From Vibrio ponticus (GTDB lineage: Bacteria; Pseudomonadota; Gammaproteobacteria; Enterobacterales; Vibrionaceae): a stretch of DNA of 64,000 nt. Below, one piece after another: positions 43,769 to 53,344 of the stretch. The notes under the pieces were generated by a model. The model did no database searches. It was not told where the DNA came from and worked only from the letters and a program-made list of their open reading frames with translations. A program made the position numbers and the translations under genes. The DNA is taken from contig NZ_AP019657.1 of assembly GCF_009938225.1 (NCBI RefSeq), positions 744,001 through 808,000 of the forward strand. The letters run 5' to 3'. Each line of letters starts with the position of its first letter. Position 1 is the stretch's first letter.

Positions 43769-46700
43769 TGACCACGATCGATAAAGATAAGCTCATTGAA
43801 GCATTAGATAAAATAGAAGACAAAGAATCTGAGTTATTGGCTTGGGGGGACGTTGAAGTTTTCTCTACCCGCGCGGAGATTGAGTCTAGCCTTAAAGATG
43901 TCGGGGTTTCTGACTATCATGTGAACGATTATTTTGACGCTCTTATAGAGCGTTGTTTTATCTTTTCGATTGATAATGATGGCTATCGAACACGAATGGC
44001 AGAGACGGTGCGCTTGCAAGTGTTGTCTCGCCAGTGGTTCTCTAAACAAGAAATTGAAGACGCTAAACCGCTAATATCGGACTTTCGTTTTCTAAAACGA
44101 CCGCGCCAATATCCAAAGCGAGATAACGATGCACAAACGCTAATTACTCAATGGGAGCGAAAGAATCTATTCCAGTCATCGAATGAGAAAGCCATTCTTA
44201 GTAATTTATTGAAAAAAGGAGACGACTGGTTTCAGTTGTCAGGTTTTCAGGTGCGCTCGACAGAGCGCATCCTTACAAAATATGAGCAGCATAGACGTAA
44301 AAGGGCTTATCATCCTAGCGCGACGATTGTTTGTGCCGGCACTGGTAGCGGTAAAACACTCTCTTTTTACCTACCTGCGATGACTAAACTGGCAGCCGAT
44401 TTAATTAATGATGATGATCGACGAGTACGCATTCTTGCGATTTATCCTCGTAAAGAACTTCTGAAAGACCAGTTTTCGGAAACCTATCGAGAAGCACGTA
44501 AGTTGGATGATTTCTTAGAATCCAAAGGTAAGCGAAAAATCACCATTGGCACGTTTTATGGTGATACGTTATCTGAGTGTTATGCAGATGATGGTGCGGT
44601 ATTTGGGCCAATGGTTTGCCCAAAACACGATTGTGGTGGCATCCTAAAGTTCAATAAGCAATCAAAACAGGTGGTTTGCTCGAGCTGTCATGCGACTCTT
44701 TCTTCCGAGGAAGTCATCACCACACGAGAAGGTGCTCAAAAAAATCCCCCTGATATCCTTTTTACAACAACAGAAATGTTGAACCAGCGTCTTAGTGACA
44801 AGAATTTCAATCAGCTTTTTGGTGTAAACGACAGTAACATTGCTATACCTTTGGTTTTGCTTGATGAGGTGCACACTTATGAAGGCAGTACCGGAGCGCA
44901 AACTTCATTTCTATTGAAACGCTGGATGTCATTTAGCGGTATTAACCCCCATTTTGTTGGTTTATCTGCAACGCTTGCTGATGCAAAGAACTTCTTTGCA
45001 GATCTTACTGGCACCTTGCCCCAAAATACCGAATTGGTTGAGTCATTTGAGCGAGAGATTGAGGAAGAAGGTGCTGAATATCTATTAGCACTTCGTGGAG
45101 ACCCTGCCTCTCAAACAGGTCTTCTTTCTGCAACGATTCAGGCTACGATGCTTGGAAGTCGCATGCTGGATACCCATGTCGGTGTAAAGAGAAATATATC
45201 GGACGATGTATTTGGTCAAAAGGCTTTTGTGTTTACCGATGATCTTGATGTTATTAACCGTCTTTACAACGATTATTTGGATGCAGAAGGTAAGCAAGAC
45301 TTTTTTGGACAATTACGGCCGAGCTTAAGAAATGAAAAGCCGTTAGCTTATTTACGTTCTTCTGACAATACGAATTGCTCACGAGCGCTTAAGCGTCAAC
45401 TTGGGCAAGACTGGTCTGCTACTGAGGGTATTGGTCACAATCTTGAACAAGCTAACATTGTTGAGCGCACATCAAGTCAGGATAGTGGTGTTAACCAAGG
45501 TGCAAATGTGGTTGTTGCAACCGCTTCATTAGAAGTTGGCTATAACGATCCTACAGTAGGTGCTGTAATTCAACATAAAGCGCCAAGAAATGTAGCATCT
45601 TATCTACAGCGTAAGGGACGAGCTGGGCGTCGACGCGGTATGCGACCTTGGATGTATACTATTTTGTCTGATTTTGGCCGAGATAGGATTGCCTTTCAGC
45701 AGTATGAGCAACTCATTGACCCTAAAGTCAGTACCACTAAGTTGCCGGTAGAAAATTCGCATATCCATAAGATGCACGCCTCTCTTGCTACCTTGGAGTG
45801 GTTTGTTAAAAATGACCATCAGCTAAAATGGTTAAATATTTGGAGCGCATTGAAAGACCCGCAGAAAAATGCAGAAAGGCTCGAGAATTTACATCGCGCA
45901 GTGAGTGAATTGTTGGACAACCCTTCAAAGATAGCGCAATTAACCAACCACATAAAAAATACGCTGGGGCTGAACGATGAGCAAGTTAAAGTGGTTATGT
46001 GGGCTCCACCTCGTTCAATAATGATGTCTTTTCTTCCTGAGCTTGAACAAAATCTCGCATATAGTTGGGGAGCAAGAGGTCAGTATTGGCAGGGAATTGG
46101 CGATGGTAATTCAGGACCAATGCCTAAATACATTGCATCTCAGTTGTTTTCTGGACTCAACACTCAAGGTCTATCGGTTGTACTGGATCGCTCGACTAAG
46201 AATGAAGAATGCTATAAACGAGAAAACATGGCTTTCTTTCAGACTCTTAAGGAGTTTGCTCCGGGGCGAATGTCTAAACGTTACACGGTTAGGGCGTTGA
46301 ATGTACCGGACTGGTTAGTACCTGTAAATTTCGAACCCACGCCAGGCCAGAAAGACATTTTAGGGTTTGATATTGAAGATGCTTTCGGTGATGTAAGCAA
46401 GCAAGTGTTGCAAGATTATGTCGAGTTTGATGGTAACCAAATAGCAGTTTATCAGCCTAGGTTCGTTAAAACCACGCGAGCGATGAACAAAACGCTTACT
46501 AATAAAAGCAGTAGTGTTCTTCAGTGGCACTTTGATATTCGTGAGCCTTCGAACAGTAATTTGACACCGGTACCGAAAAATAGCGAATGGTTTGAAGTGT
46601 TGAAGTCTATCGACTTTTTTACACATGACCACTCCACGTCAGTAGAATTGATTCGATTTTGTACAGGAGCAAAAGCAAATATTCCATTTGCTCAAAAAGG

Positions 46701-48201
46701 TCTAGACCCAGCAAACATATTTTTTCAATGGCAACAGAAAAATGCGCAAGTTGCTATAGGGACTAAATTGTGGGTCGATAGTGCGAAATTTAGTTTTGAG
46801 TTTTCTGAGGAGAAAATTCAAAAGTTGCTCTCGCATAACGATAACCAGAAAGGTCTTTATTATCAGTATTTACATGACACTTTTCTAAATTCAGACCAGT
46901 TCGAACATGAGTACTTCTTGGCGAACTGGATATTTGAATGTGTTATGTCGGCATTGTTTGTAATTTGTCATGAAAGAAAATTAGCACTGAATGATGCCTT
47001 TGAAGTTCTTTGTTCACCTACTGGTAAACAATTGTTGCTTGAGGTGGTGAATGGTATGTTCCAACGCCGTAGCACAGAGGTTGGGGATGAAGAGCAAGGT
47101 TTACATCAGCGCCTATCAGACTATTTTGAAAGTGATTCCAACATGAGCGCAGTTAGGTGTGCACTTGATCTTGATCCTTGTTACGGGCAATCGGAGCGCT
47201 ATTTTGAGTGGGGCAAAAAGGTTCTAGGGCAGACTTTGTGCGGGGGTATTAATGCGATGTTCTTGAAGTTGGTATCTGATGTCTCGGAGCAGTCATTTAA
47301 TATCGATCATAGTTGGGAAGGGGATAAATTAAACATCTGGTTGAATGAAAACGAAGTCGGTGGGATTGGTTATATCACTAAGTTCAGAGAGGTATATCGG
47401 GAAGATCCACTTCGTACGTTGGGTTATCTAAGTCATGCGTATGAGACTGGCGAGTATGAGCAGGTAAACTTTGATCTACAGCATTTCTTGTTAGAGTTAT
47501 CTCAAAATCAAGTGTTGCAGCAGGGTGTAAATAATATTCGTTCAGCGAATAGTTTAGATGACCGTTCACAAGCGACAAAAGCGCTGAAGTTGCAGATCTC
47601 TCGATTAGGTATCTTACCTTCACATGCTTGGAATAGTGTGCTTTATTCTCGCATCCTGAAAAAAGGTGCTAATTCTTCGACGGATCAATGTCTTGTAGAT
47701 TTGCTCGAGGAATGGAGTAATTACGAGGCGTGTGTAGATATCGAGATTCCATTGCATATTGTGGCTTATCTTGCATCTCGTAACCTAGGAGGTACGCATA
47801 GCGATATTTATAGCAATAAAAACCGTATCCAGTCTCAATTATGGCAGCGTGGTGCAATGATCCGAGAGCAAGAGTTAGGTTTTTATAACCAGTTTAGCGC
47901 AGATAAAAATAAGACCGAACGCCTTCTGTTAACTCAAATTATCACTGCGAAAGATGTTCTGGTCGATTTCGATACTATAGGAACTTGGCGTGACAAACTG
48001 TCAGCTGAGTTAAAATTATCAGGTAAGTGTATCTTGGTGTTTAACGGTGGGGATAGGTCACAAGTAAAATCTGTGCTCTGTGAGTTAAATGTTAGCATGA
48101 TTGAATACAATAAGATGATGTTCTATCCGCGGATAACGAAAGTTCAAGCTCGTTTATCAGCAATGCATATCACGGTTGAAGTGAGGGATATCCTCCAATG
48201 A
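43768..48201 (+). CDS. dpdJ: DpdJ, large DEXH helicase with zinc ribbon
   Basis: A 1477-residue superfamily 2 helicase. An N-terminal domain of about 150 residues precedes Walker A CAGTGSGKTLSF (Lys196). A four-cysteine zinc ribbon (Cys284, Cys289, Cys304, Cys307) is inserted before the DEVH box at 366-369. Motif III VGLSATLAD and the C-terminal lobe with VVATASLEVGYNDPTVGAV and YLQRKGRAGRRRG follow. The last 800 residues match no motif I know. This Hrq1/DUF1998-like layout recurs in defence systems. It is tightly packed between dpdI and dpdK (4-base ATGA overlap). Confidence 0.85.
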   Translation: MTTIDKDKLIEALDKIEDKESELLAWGDVEVFSTRAEIESSLKDVGVSDYHVNDYFDALIERCFIFSIDNDGYRTRMAETVRLQVLSRQWFSKQEIEDAKPLISDFRFLKRPRQYPKRDNDAQTLITQWERKNLFQSSNEKAILSNLLKKGDDWFQLSGFQVRSTERILTKYEQHRRKRAYHPSATIVCAGTGSGKTLSFYLPAMTKLAADLINDDDRRVRILAIYPRKELLKDQFSETYREARKLDDFLESKGKRKITIGTFYGDTLSECYADDGAVFGPMVCPKHDCGGILKFNKQSKQVVCSSCHATLSSEEVITTREGAQKNPPDILFTTTEMLNQRLSDKNFNQLFGVNDSNIAIPLVLLDEVHTYEGSTGAQTSFLLKRWMSFSGINPHFVGLSATLADAKNFFADLTGTLPQNTELVESFEREIEEEGAEYLLALRGDPASQTGLLSATIQATMLGSRMLDTHVGVKRNISDDVFGQKAFVFTDDLDVINRLYNDYLDAEGKQDFFGQLRPSLRNEKPLAYLRSSDNTNCSRALKRQLGQDWSATEGIGHNLEQANIVERTSSQDSGVNQGANVVVATASLEVGYNDPTVGAVIQHKAPRNVASYLQRKGRAGRRRGMRPWMYTILSDFGRDRIAFQQYEQLIDPKVSTTKLPVENSHIHKMHASLATLEWFVKNDHQLKWLNIWSALKDPQKNAERLENLHRAVSELLDNPSKIAQLTNHIKNTLGLNDEQVKVVMWAPPRSIMMSFLPELEQNLAYSWGARGQYWQGIGDGNSGPMPKYIASQLFSGLNTQGLSVVLDRSTKNEECYKRENMAFFQTLKEFAPGRMSKRYTVRALNVPDWLVPVNFEPTPGQKDILGFDIEDAFGDVSKQVLQDYVEFDGNQIAVYQPRFVKTTRAMNKTLTNKSSSVLQWHFDIREPSNSNLTPVPKNSEWFEVLKSIDFFTHDHSTSVELIRFCTGAKANIPFAQKGLDPANIFFQWQQKNAQVAIGTKLWVDSAKFSFEFSEEKIQKLLSHNDNQKGLYYQYLHDTFLNSDQFEHEYFLANWIFECVMSALFVICHERKLALNDAFEVLCSPTGKQLLLEVVNGMFQRRSTEVGDEEQGLHQRLSDYFESDSNMSAVRCALDLDPCYGQSERYFEWGKKVLGQTLCGGINAMFLKLVSDVSEQSFNIDHSWEGDKLNIWLNENEVGGIGYITKFREVYREDPLRTLGYLSHAYETGEYEQVNFDLQHFLLELSQNQVLQQGVNNIRSANSLDDRSQATKALKLQISRLGILPSHAWNSVLYSRILKKGANSSTDQCLVDLLEEWSNYEACVDIEIPLHIVAYLASRNLGGTHSDIYSNKNRIQSQLWQRGAMIREQELGFYNQFSADKNKTERLLLTQIITAKDVLVDFDTIGTWRDKLSAELKLSGKCILVFNGGDRSQVKSVLCELNVSMIEYNKMMFYPRITKVQARLSAMHITVEVRDILQ

Positions 48202-48761
48202 TGATTCAAACAGAGCGCTCTATTGAGACAAAAGAAGCGATAGGTCGAGCCCATGTCAAAGATCTTCTCACCTCTATATTAGTGGGCGAGGCTTTAAACC
48301 CTGGAGAGATCTATATATTAAGCCCATGGATTTCTGATTTTCCTGTTTTAGATAATACATCTGGCAATTTTGATTCGATAAACCCTGCTTGGGGACACCG
48401 CCAAATTCATTTTTTTGAATTGTTGCAAAATTGTGTTGAAGCAGGTGCGACGCTGAAATTAGCCATTCGTGAAAACAGAGACAAAATATATTTGTTAGAG
48501 CAAGCGTTAAAGAACTATCCGAGCCGATTTGTGGTCGCTGAACATAAAGACCTACACGAAAAGGGTTTGCTCACGGATTCATGTTTGATACGTGGTTCGA
48601 TGAACTTTACCTTTTTTGGTGCAAGTATCAATTTCGAAGGAATTACCTACACCACTAACCCGAGTGCGATTGCAGAAAAGAAAAACACGTATGAAGATTT
48701 GTACTTCTCCAACCTTGTTGCAACGGTAGATGAGGAGGAAGATGATGACTGGTTATTCTAA
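48198..48761 (+). CDS. dpdK: DpdK, phospholipase D-like nuclease
   Basis: A 187-residue protein with a single PLD-type motif HEKGLLTDSCLIRGSMNFT (H-x-K-x4-D followed by G-S-x-N) near residue 120. It is probably the nuclease of the Dpd restriction module, acting as a dimer because PLD enzymes need two HKD motifs. The N-terminal part (GEIYILSPWISDFPVLDN) is the usual beta strand of PLD folds. Its start overlaps the dpdJ stop, and its 3' end contains the ribosome site of the next gene. Confidence 0.85.
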   Translation: MMIQTERSIETKEAIGRAHVKDLLTSILVGEALNPGEIYILSPWISDFPVLDNTSGNFDSINPAWGHRQIHFFELLQNCVEAGATLKLAIRENRDKIYLLEQALKNYPSRFVVAEHKDLHEKGLLTDSCLIRGSMNFTFFGASINFEGITYTTNPSAIAEKKNTYEDLYFSNLVATVDEEEDDDWLF

Positions 48762-49959
48762 TCAAATATTACAAGGCTTTTTCAATGGTGAGAATAAGAT
48801 CACCCCTAACAGTCAATGGCATGAAAAAGTGAACAATGCACAGACTCAACTGGAAAGTGGCAGTGCGATCAAATATATGGTCGGCTACCCTCAAGGTTCA
48901 TCACCAAGTTTTTATATACTGTGTGATAGTGAAGAGTTAATGGAGCATACCAAAGATTGGTTAAATTGCGCTTTACCCCGCTATTACTGTCAGTTTGCAC
49001 GCCCTTGTAAAACAGCAGAATATGACTTTGAAGGAGTATTACTTCAGCATTGGCCACATGGATTTCTCAAGGTTACAGTTTGGAGACGTGAGAATGTAGG
49101 TATGGAGCAAGCCAAATACCGCATGTTTTTGCCAGAAGCGATGAAGCAGAGTCAAGAGAGGTTGAACAGGTTGATTGCTCGCTATCTGAGTTCGCCAGTG
49201 ATAAATAGTAAGACCTCAAAACCAATTGGGATGCTGGCGAAAGGCTTCATTGATGCATACGAAAATAATGATCATGCATCGATGGTTGAGTACTATGATT
49301 TGATTGCGAGCAGTGAAGACATTGAGCGCCGCAACAAAGATACGTTGAAGTTCATGTTGCTTGAGGCAGAAGAGAAATGGGAACAGATCATTGAGTTTGC
49401 TCGTCAAAGAAATGTATCAGCTCAGGTTATTTCGAGTGGTGTCAGTGTAGCTATCATGCACGCTGTTATTTCTCTGTCTACCGCAAGCGATAAAGGGATA
49501 AATTCGTTCGAGTTAGACTGGCCTTCAATGTATGAAAGAGCCATTGAGTTTTTACCCATTTTTACCAAGCCACCGTTATTCGAAGGTGAGAAACAGTGGA
49601 AATTATGGTCAGTGTTGGTTCATTTATTTAAGATAGAGCAGGGATTTGATAAAGCCAAACCTCACCTAGACGAAGTATGGTTGAATACACTCGTTAAACA
49701 AGATACCAGTGTCAATGCTCTACCGATACATATTGATACTAAGTTAGATTTAACCTCACAGGTTCATGACCAAGAGTCTATATTATTTGTACTTAATTAT
49801 GCGCAAACATGTAATGAACGTGAGGTGAAGCAGATTTATGAATGGCTAGAGAATGCTCCTCTATCTCTAAAGATAAAGCTTAAACAGGATTGTTTATACT
49901 ATCGTTTGTGGTCTAAATTAGAAGAAAGTGCCTTAGCATTTATGAGGCTAAGTAGTTGA
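48745..49959 (+). CDS. Last gene of the Dpd restriction run (possible DpdD)
   Basis: A 404-residue cytoplasmic protein beginning MTGYSNQILQGFFNGENKIT. A GAGGAGGAA ribosome site at 48732-48740, inside dpdK, favours ATG 48745 (or 48742). The N-terminal half is mixed alpha/beta, and the C-terminal half looks like helical repeats (KGFIDAYENNDHASMVEYYDLI, EKWEQIIEFARQRN). No catalytic motif is seen. By elimination it could be DpdD, since every other dpdA-K gene is accounted for, but I cannot confirm this by similarity. A terminator closes the operon. Confidence 0.55.
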   Translation: MTGYSNQILQGFFNGENKITPNSQWHEKVNNAQTQLESGSAIKYMVGYPQGSSPSFYILCDSEELMEHTKDWLNCALPRYYCQFARPCKTAEYDFEGVLLQHWPHGFLKVTVWRRENVGMEQAKYRMFLPEAMKQSQERLNRLIARYLSSPVINSKTSKPIGMLAKGFIDAYENNDHASMVEYYDLIASSEDIERRNKDTLKFMLLEAEEKWEQIIEFARQRNVSAQVISSGVSVAIMHAVISLSTASDKGINSFELDWPSMYERAIEFLPIFTKPPLFEGEKQWKLWSVLVHLFKIEQGFDKAKPHLDEVWLNTLVKQDTSVNALPIHIDTKLDLTSQVHDQESILFVLNYAQTCNEREVKQIYEWLENAPLSLKIKLKQDCLYYRLWSKLEESALAFMRLSS

Positions 49960-49986
49960 TTTAATAGATTGACTCGGTCGTGATCC

Positions 49987-50017
49987 AAGCCCTAGTCGAA
50001 ACGCTGGGGCTTTTTGT
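49987..50017 (+). terminator. Terminator at the end of the Dpd operon
   Basis: An AAGCCCTAG / CTGGGGCTT stem (one G-T pair) with an 8-base loop is followed by TTTTTG. It marks the right end of the Dpd gene run. Confidence 0.85.
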
Positions 50018-50143
50018 TTTCCACATACTGAAGTTCATGCCCAATATGACAACTCGCACATAACTTAATACTTTTTTACTACTTTATCGCCATTACATTC
50101 GAACACGTATATCATCGGCTTAGATTGGTATACGGCATGGCTT

Positions 50144-51850
50144 ATGGTTTTAACATCTTCTTTTTACGACAAAAATGCAACTGAACTGGCGAAGCAATAT
50201 GATGGTCTCGACTTTGAGTCTGTGCATCAATCATGGAAGCGTTATTGGCCACAATCTGGTGCCAGTGTATTAGATATTGGTGCGGGGTCGGGCCGTGATG
50301 CGAAATGGATGAGTGAGCAAAGTTGTGAGGTTGTTGCCGTTGAACCAAGTGATGCGCTGCGTCAAATAGGCAAGCACAATACCGGTCCTGATGTCACATG
50401 GTTGAATGACTCATTACCGGCGCTTAAAAACGTCAATAACCTTGGTATGCGCTTTGACCTCATCTTGGTGAGTGCGGTATGGATGCATTTAGCGCCTTCA
50501 GTGCGTGCTAGGGCATTTCGTAAACTCTCAAATCTATTGTCTGCCAACGGCAAGCTCGTGATAAGCCTCCGTCATGGCGAGTTTACCGATGGGCGTCAAA
50601 GCTACCCTGTTTCGGTTGAAGAATTGGAAAAGTTGGCCAGCGAGCATGCTTTGCAAGTGCAATTGGTCTCTGAGAGTGCAGATAACCTCAATAGGACAAG
50701 CGTCTCATGGCAGACTGTTGTCTTCAGTCTACCGGATGATGGTTCTGGCAATCTAAATACTGTTCGTCGGGTTATCGTTAATGACAGTAAATCTGCAACG
50801 TACAAACTAGCACTACTGCGAACTTTACTGCGTATTGCTGATGTACACCCAGGTGCGGTACTTGATCGCAGTGATGGCAGGGTGGCGATTTCGGCGGGGC
50901 TTGTCGCACTGTATTGGATTCGGCAGTTTAAGCGCCTTATTGATGTTGATATCGAGGGCGCTGGTATTCAACAAAATTCGAATACGAGTAAGGGACTAGG
51001 TTTTGTAAAAGAGGATGGATGGAACAAGCTAAAGCACCTCGCTGCCGATGATTTCTCTATTGGTTCCCTTTTTATGGGAGAAGAAGCGGCGGCGATACAA
51101 AAATTATTTACCCACACACTGAATACCATCAAAGTCGGACCGGTTACCTTTATCTATCAAGGTGACAAATCCAACAAACTATTTGAGATACAGCCGGCAG
51201 GTAAACGCAGAGCACACTCAGGTTCTATCATCTTGGATGGCGAATTTTTTGCTGGGTATGGTCAGTTTATTCTCGATGAGAAGCTGTGGGATTGCTTTAG
51301 GCTCTATAACTCTTGGATCGAACCGCTGGTGGTCAACCAGTGGGTTCGTGAGATGCAACGTTTTGAGCTCAATCGCAGCCGAAATATCGCCTTGCAAACT
51401 TATCATGAATGCTTGGTTTGGATTGATTCGACCCGTGATACGCGCGATGTGCGCAAACGTGTGGAAGAGCTGAGAGTGGAGGGGGTCAAAATTCCCAACG
51501 TTTGGAGCAATGCCGCGCTTAAAGGGAAGTATGACGTTGACCATTGCTTGCCTTTTGCTTACTGGCCAAATAATGACAAGTGGAACCTTTTACCCACTTC
51601 ATCGAGTGAAAATCAAAGTAAAAGTGACCGCGTGCCCACGGCTAAGCGTCTATCAGAATCACGACAGCGAATCCTAGATTGGTGGCAGATAGCGTGGGGC
51701 AGTGATGAGCATCAACAGCGCTTTTTTACAGAAGCTCAGTTTTCTCTGCCTAACTTGTCAGCTCAGTGTAATGACTTTGCAGAGGTTTTCGAGGCGATGG
51801 GGTTACAAATAATAGGCGTAAAAAGCCGTCTATTAGTCTCTGAATGGTAG
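50144..51850 (+). CDS. SAM-dependent methyltransferase fused to an HNH nuclease-like domain
   Basis: A 568-residue two-part protein. Residues about 5-200 are a class I methyltransferase with motif I VLDIGAGSGRDAKWM, followed by VVAVEPSD and FDLILVSAVWMHL. The C-terminal region contains an HNH-like motif YDVDHCLPFAYWPNNDKWNLLPTSSSENQSKSDRVP (Asp466-His467, then Asn residues), typical of HNH endonucleases of restriction and anti-phage systems. The middle (220-400) is unassigned. It is a single gene directly after the Dpd island and upstream of a truncated transporter gene. Substrate unknown; whether it modifies DNA, RNA or a small molecule cannot be told. Confidence 0.7.
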   Translation: MVLTSSFYDKNATELAKQYDGLDFESVHQSWKRYWPQSGASVLDIGAGSGRDAKWMSEQSCEVVAVEPSDALRQIGKHNTGPDVTWLNDSLPALKNVNNLGMRFDLILVSAVWMHLAPSVRARAFRKLSNLLSANGKLVISLRHGEFTDGRQSYPVSVEELEKLASEHALQVQLVSESADNLNRTSVSWQTVVFSLPDDGSGNLNTVRRVIVNDSKSATYKLALLRTLLRIADVHPGAVLDRSDGRVAISAGLVALYWIRQFKRLIDVDIEGAGIQQNSNTSKGLGFVKEDGWNKLKHLAADDFSIGSLFMGEEAAAIQKLFTHTLNTIKVGPVTFIYQGDKSNKLFEIQPAGKRRAHSGSIILDGEFFAGYGQFILDEKLWDCFRLYNSWIEPLVVNQWVREMQRFELNRSRNIALQTYHECLVWIDSTRDTRDVRKRVEELRVEGVKIPNVWSNAALKGKYDVDHCLPFAYWPNNDKWNLLPTSSSENQSKSDRVPTAKRLSESRQRILDWWQIAWGSDEHQQRFFTEAQFSLPNLSAQCNDFAEVFEAMGLQIIGVKSRLLVSEW

Positions 51851-51864
51851 TGTGAAGATGCAGA

Positions 51865-52116
51865 GTGCTACAGCGTTGCGGCAGATTGACAGGGCTCTTT
51901 AAACTAAAAACGCCGAGCGCCGTTCTAATGGTTAAGCACTTATTGGCTGGTATTTTAATGGGAGTGGGGGCAGTGATGGCTCAAGGTGGAAACGATACTC
52001 AACTTTTAGTTTCAATGCCCGCATTATCGCCACATGGTTTCACCGCAGTGGCGATTATTGTTTTGGGGATCTATGTTGGAGTTAAATTTATGAGTACAAA
52101 ACTGCACAAGATATAA
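51865..52116 (+). pseudogene. YeeE/YedE-family transporter, 3' fragment
   Basis: Residues FKLKTPSAVLMVKHLLAGILMGVGAVMAQGGNDTQLLVSMPALSPHGFTAVAII match the C-terminal part of YeeE/YedE (thiosulfate or sulfur-compound) membrane transporters, which are normally several times longer. The N-terminal part is absent and the preceding bases belong to the methyltransferase-HNH gene, so this is a truncated leftover. The visible homology starts near 51893; two hydrophobic segments remain. Confidence 0.65.
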
Positions 52117-52149
52117 CGCTGCATAGGAATACTTTGGGTGAGGGGCTGG

Positions 52150-53004
52150 TTACCATCGACCTTCAGCTAATTCAGCCAAATTATATTCTGAGTCATTGTC
52201 TGTGAACTTAAGTCTTCCAAAGTCAGAGCACAAAGTATCTATAAAGACATCACTATCTAAAGCTGTATCAATAGGAATGGCTATTAATTGATTGTCAGAG
52301 TATTTGCTGATATCTAATCCATAGCGTCCACAGCTTAGCTTTTCTTCGTTACTTAATGAAGCTTTAGTCTTATGCTGAAAAACACGACCATATAGCCAGA
52401 ATTTTATGTTGCCAAGAGAGAATTCAGTTAAGGGCTTATCGAAATGACGTCCGTCTTTTTTATCATTAGCCTTAAGCATCGAGTGAACGGTTAATATAAG
52501 AGCGACGCTATACAGCTTTCCTGAAACTTCTATTTCTGGGTATCCAATTTCACAGCGATGATCTGGTTCTGACAATTGATATAAACTATTTTTTCGGATT
52601 TCAGCTGCGTCGTTCACCTCTTTTCTAAGATATGGATGAGAGTGTGCAGTGCCAATGTATTGATATTGCTCACCAAAAACTTTTGCAATGTCTTTTTTGA
52701 TTAGCAGAGATTTCGAGTTAAAAGCTACAGATGAACGTGTTCTTTTTGCTGATGTTTCGACTGAAACATGGTTTATTGTACATTTAAATGGGTGGGTCTT
52801 ATTAACGTAACCCCATAGGTGTGCAGCGGTCTCTACCGAAATTTGTTTACTGCCTTGATGTTTTACAGCGTATGCCTCTATACCTGCCATGATTAATTCA
52901 AATATTGCGCTTTTGCTTACAGAGATTGTTGCAGTCATGTCCTGTATAACCTTATAGAATAGAATTTGTTTATTATTGAGTGACTGGTTGGCAATTCTGT
53001 TCAA
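52150..53004 (-). CDS. JAMM/MPN-domain protein, function unknown
   Basis: A 284-residue protein with a JAB/MPN-type metalloprotease pattern: a Glu in ISVETAAHLWGYV, then GTAHSHPYLRKEV (H-S-H-P), and a later S-E-P-D that could supply the S-x2-D element, although the spacing is longer than the classical six to seven residues. The N-terminus of about 22 residues could be extra: the frame opens at a TTG at 53004, and ATG 52938 (MTATISVSKSAIF) is an alternative start. JAMM proteins in bacteria act as deubiquitinase-like peptidases in defence or in sulfur-carrier processing. No E1/E2-like partner lies next to it. Confidence 0.55.
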   Translation of the reverse strand: MNRIANQSLNNKQILFYKVIQDMTATISVSKSAIFELIMAGIEAYAVKHQGSKQISVETAAHLWGYVNKTHPFKCTINHVSVETSAKRTRSSVAFNSKSLLIKKDIAKVFGEQYQYIGTAHSHPYLRKEVNDAAEIRKNSLYQLSEPDHRCEIGYPEIEVSGKLYSVALILTVHSMLKANDKKDGRHFDKPLTEFSLGNIKFWLYGRVFQHKTKASLSNEEKLSCGRYGLDISKYSDNQLIAIPIDTALDSDVFIDTLCSDFGRLKFTDNDSEYNLAELAEGRW

Positions 53005-53338
53005 TTACTATGGCTATTCAAGTCCAGCCCTCAGAATGTCTTGCATAACAACGTTATAGAAATGAAAAGCCTTTAATTTCCATGCGTTGCATATCACTCT
53101 GGTTCGTATGCTATGTCATTTTGTTATGTAAAACTGCCGATTTCAGCGCAAATTCAGCTAACGACATATAGATATTGCTTCTTACTGATTCTGCACGATT
53201 GCCCACAGGTATAAACGATCCGTGCTGCGATGGAAGCTACGCCCCTATTCACAACAGTTATCGGCAACTTGAGTCCTTATTCAGTATCTAGCCTCAGGCA
53301 AGGTAGTGTAGAATTGCTGCGAACATAATTCCTAAGGA
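53005..53338. other. Intergenic region without a recognisable gene
   Basis: A 334-base AT-rich region between the JAMM gene and the endonuclease gene. It has a small ATAAC-AAC-GTTAT palindrome near 53046 and a TTTGTTATGT about 70 bases later. The spacing faintly recalls an integron attC site, but the core consensus is not met. No ORF of useful length. Confidence 0.4.
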
Positions 53339-53344
53339 TTGAAA

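Noticed and set aside
53040..53140. A possible integron attC-like site (ATAACAACGTTAT … TTTGTTATGT).
   Set aside because: Only the outer bases resemble attC; the paired inner boxes are not convincing and no gene cassette array surrounds it.
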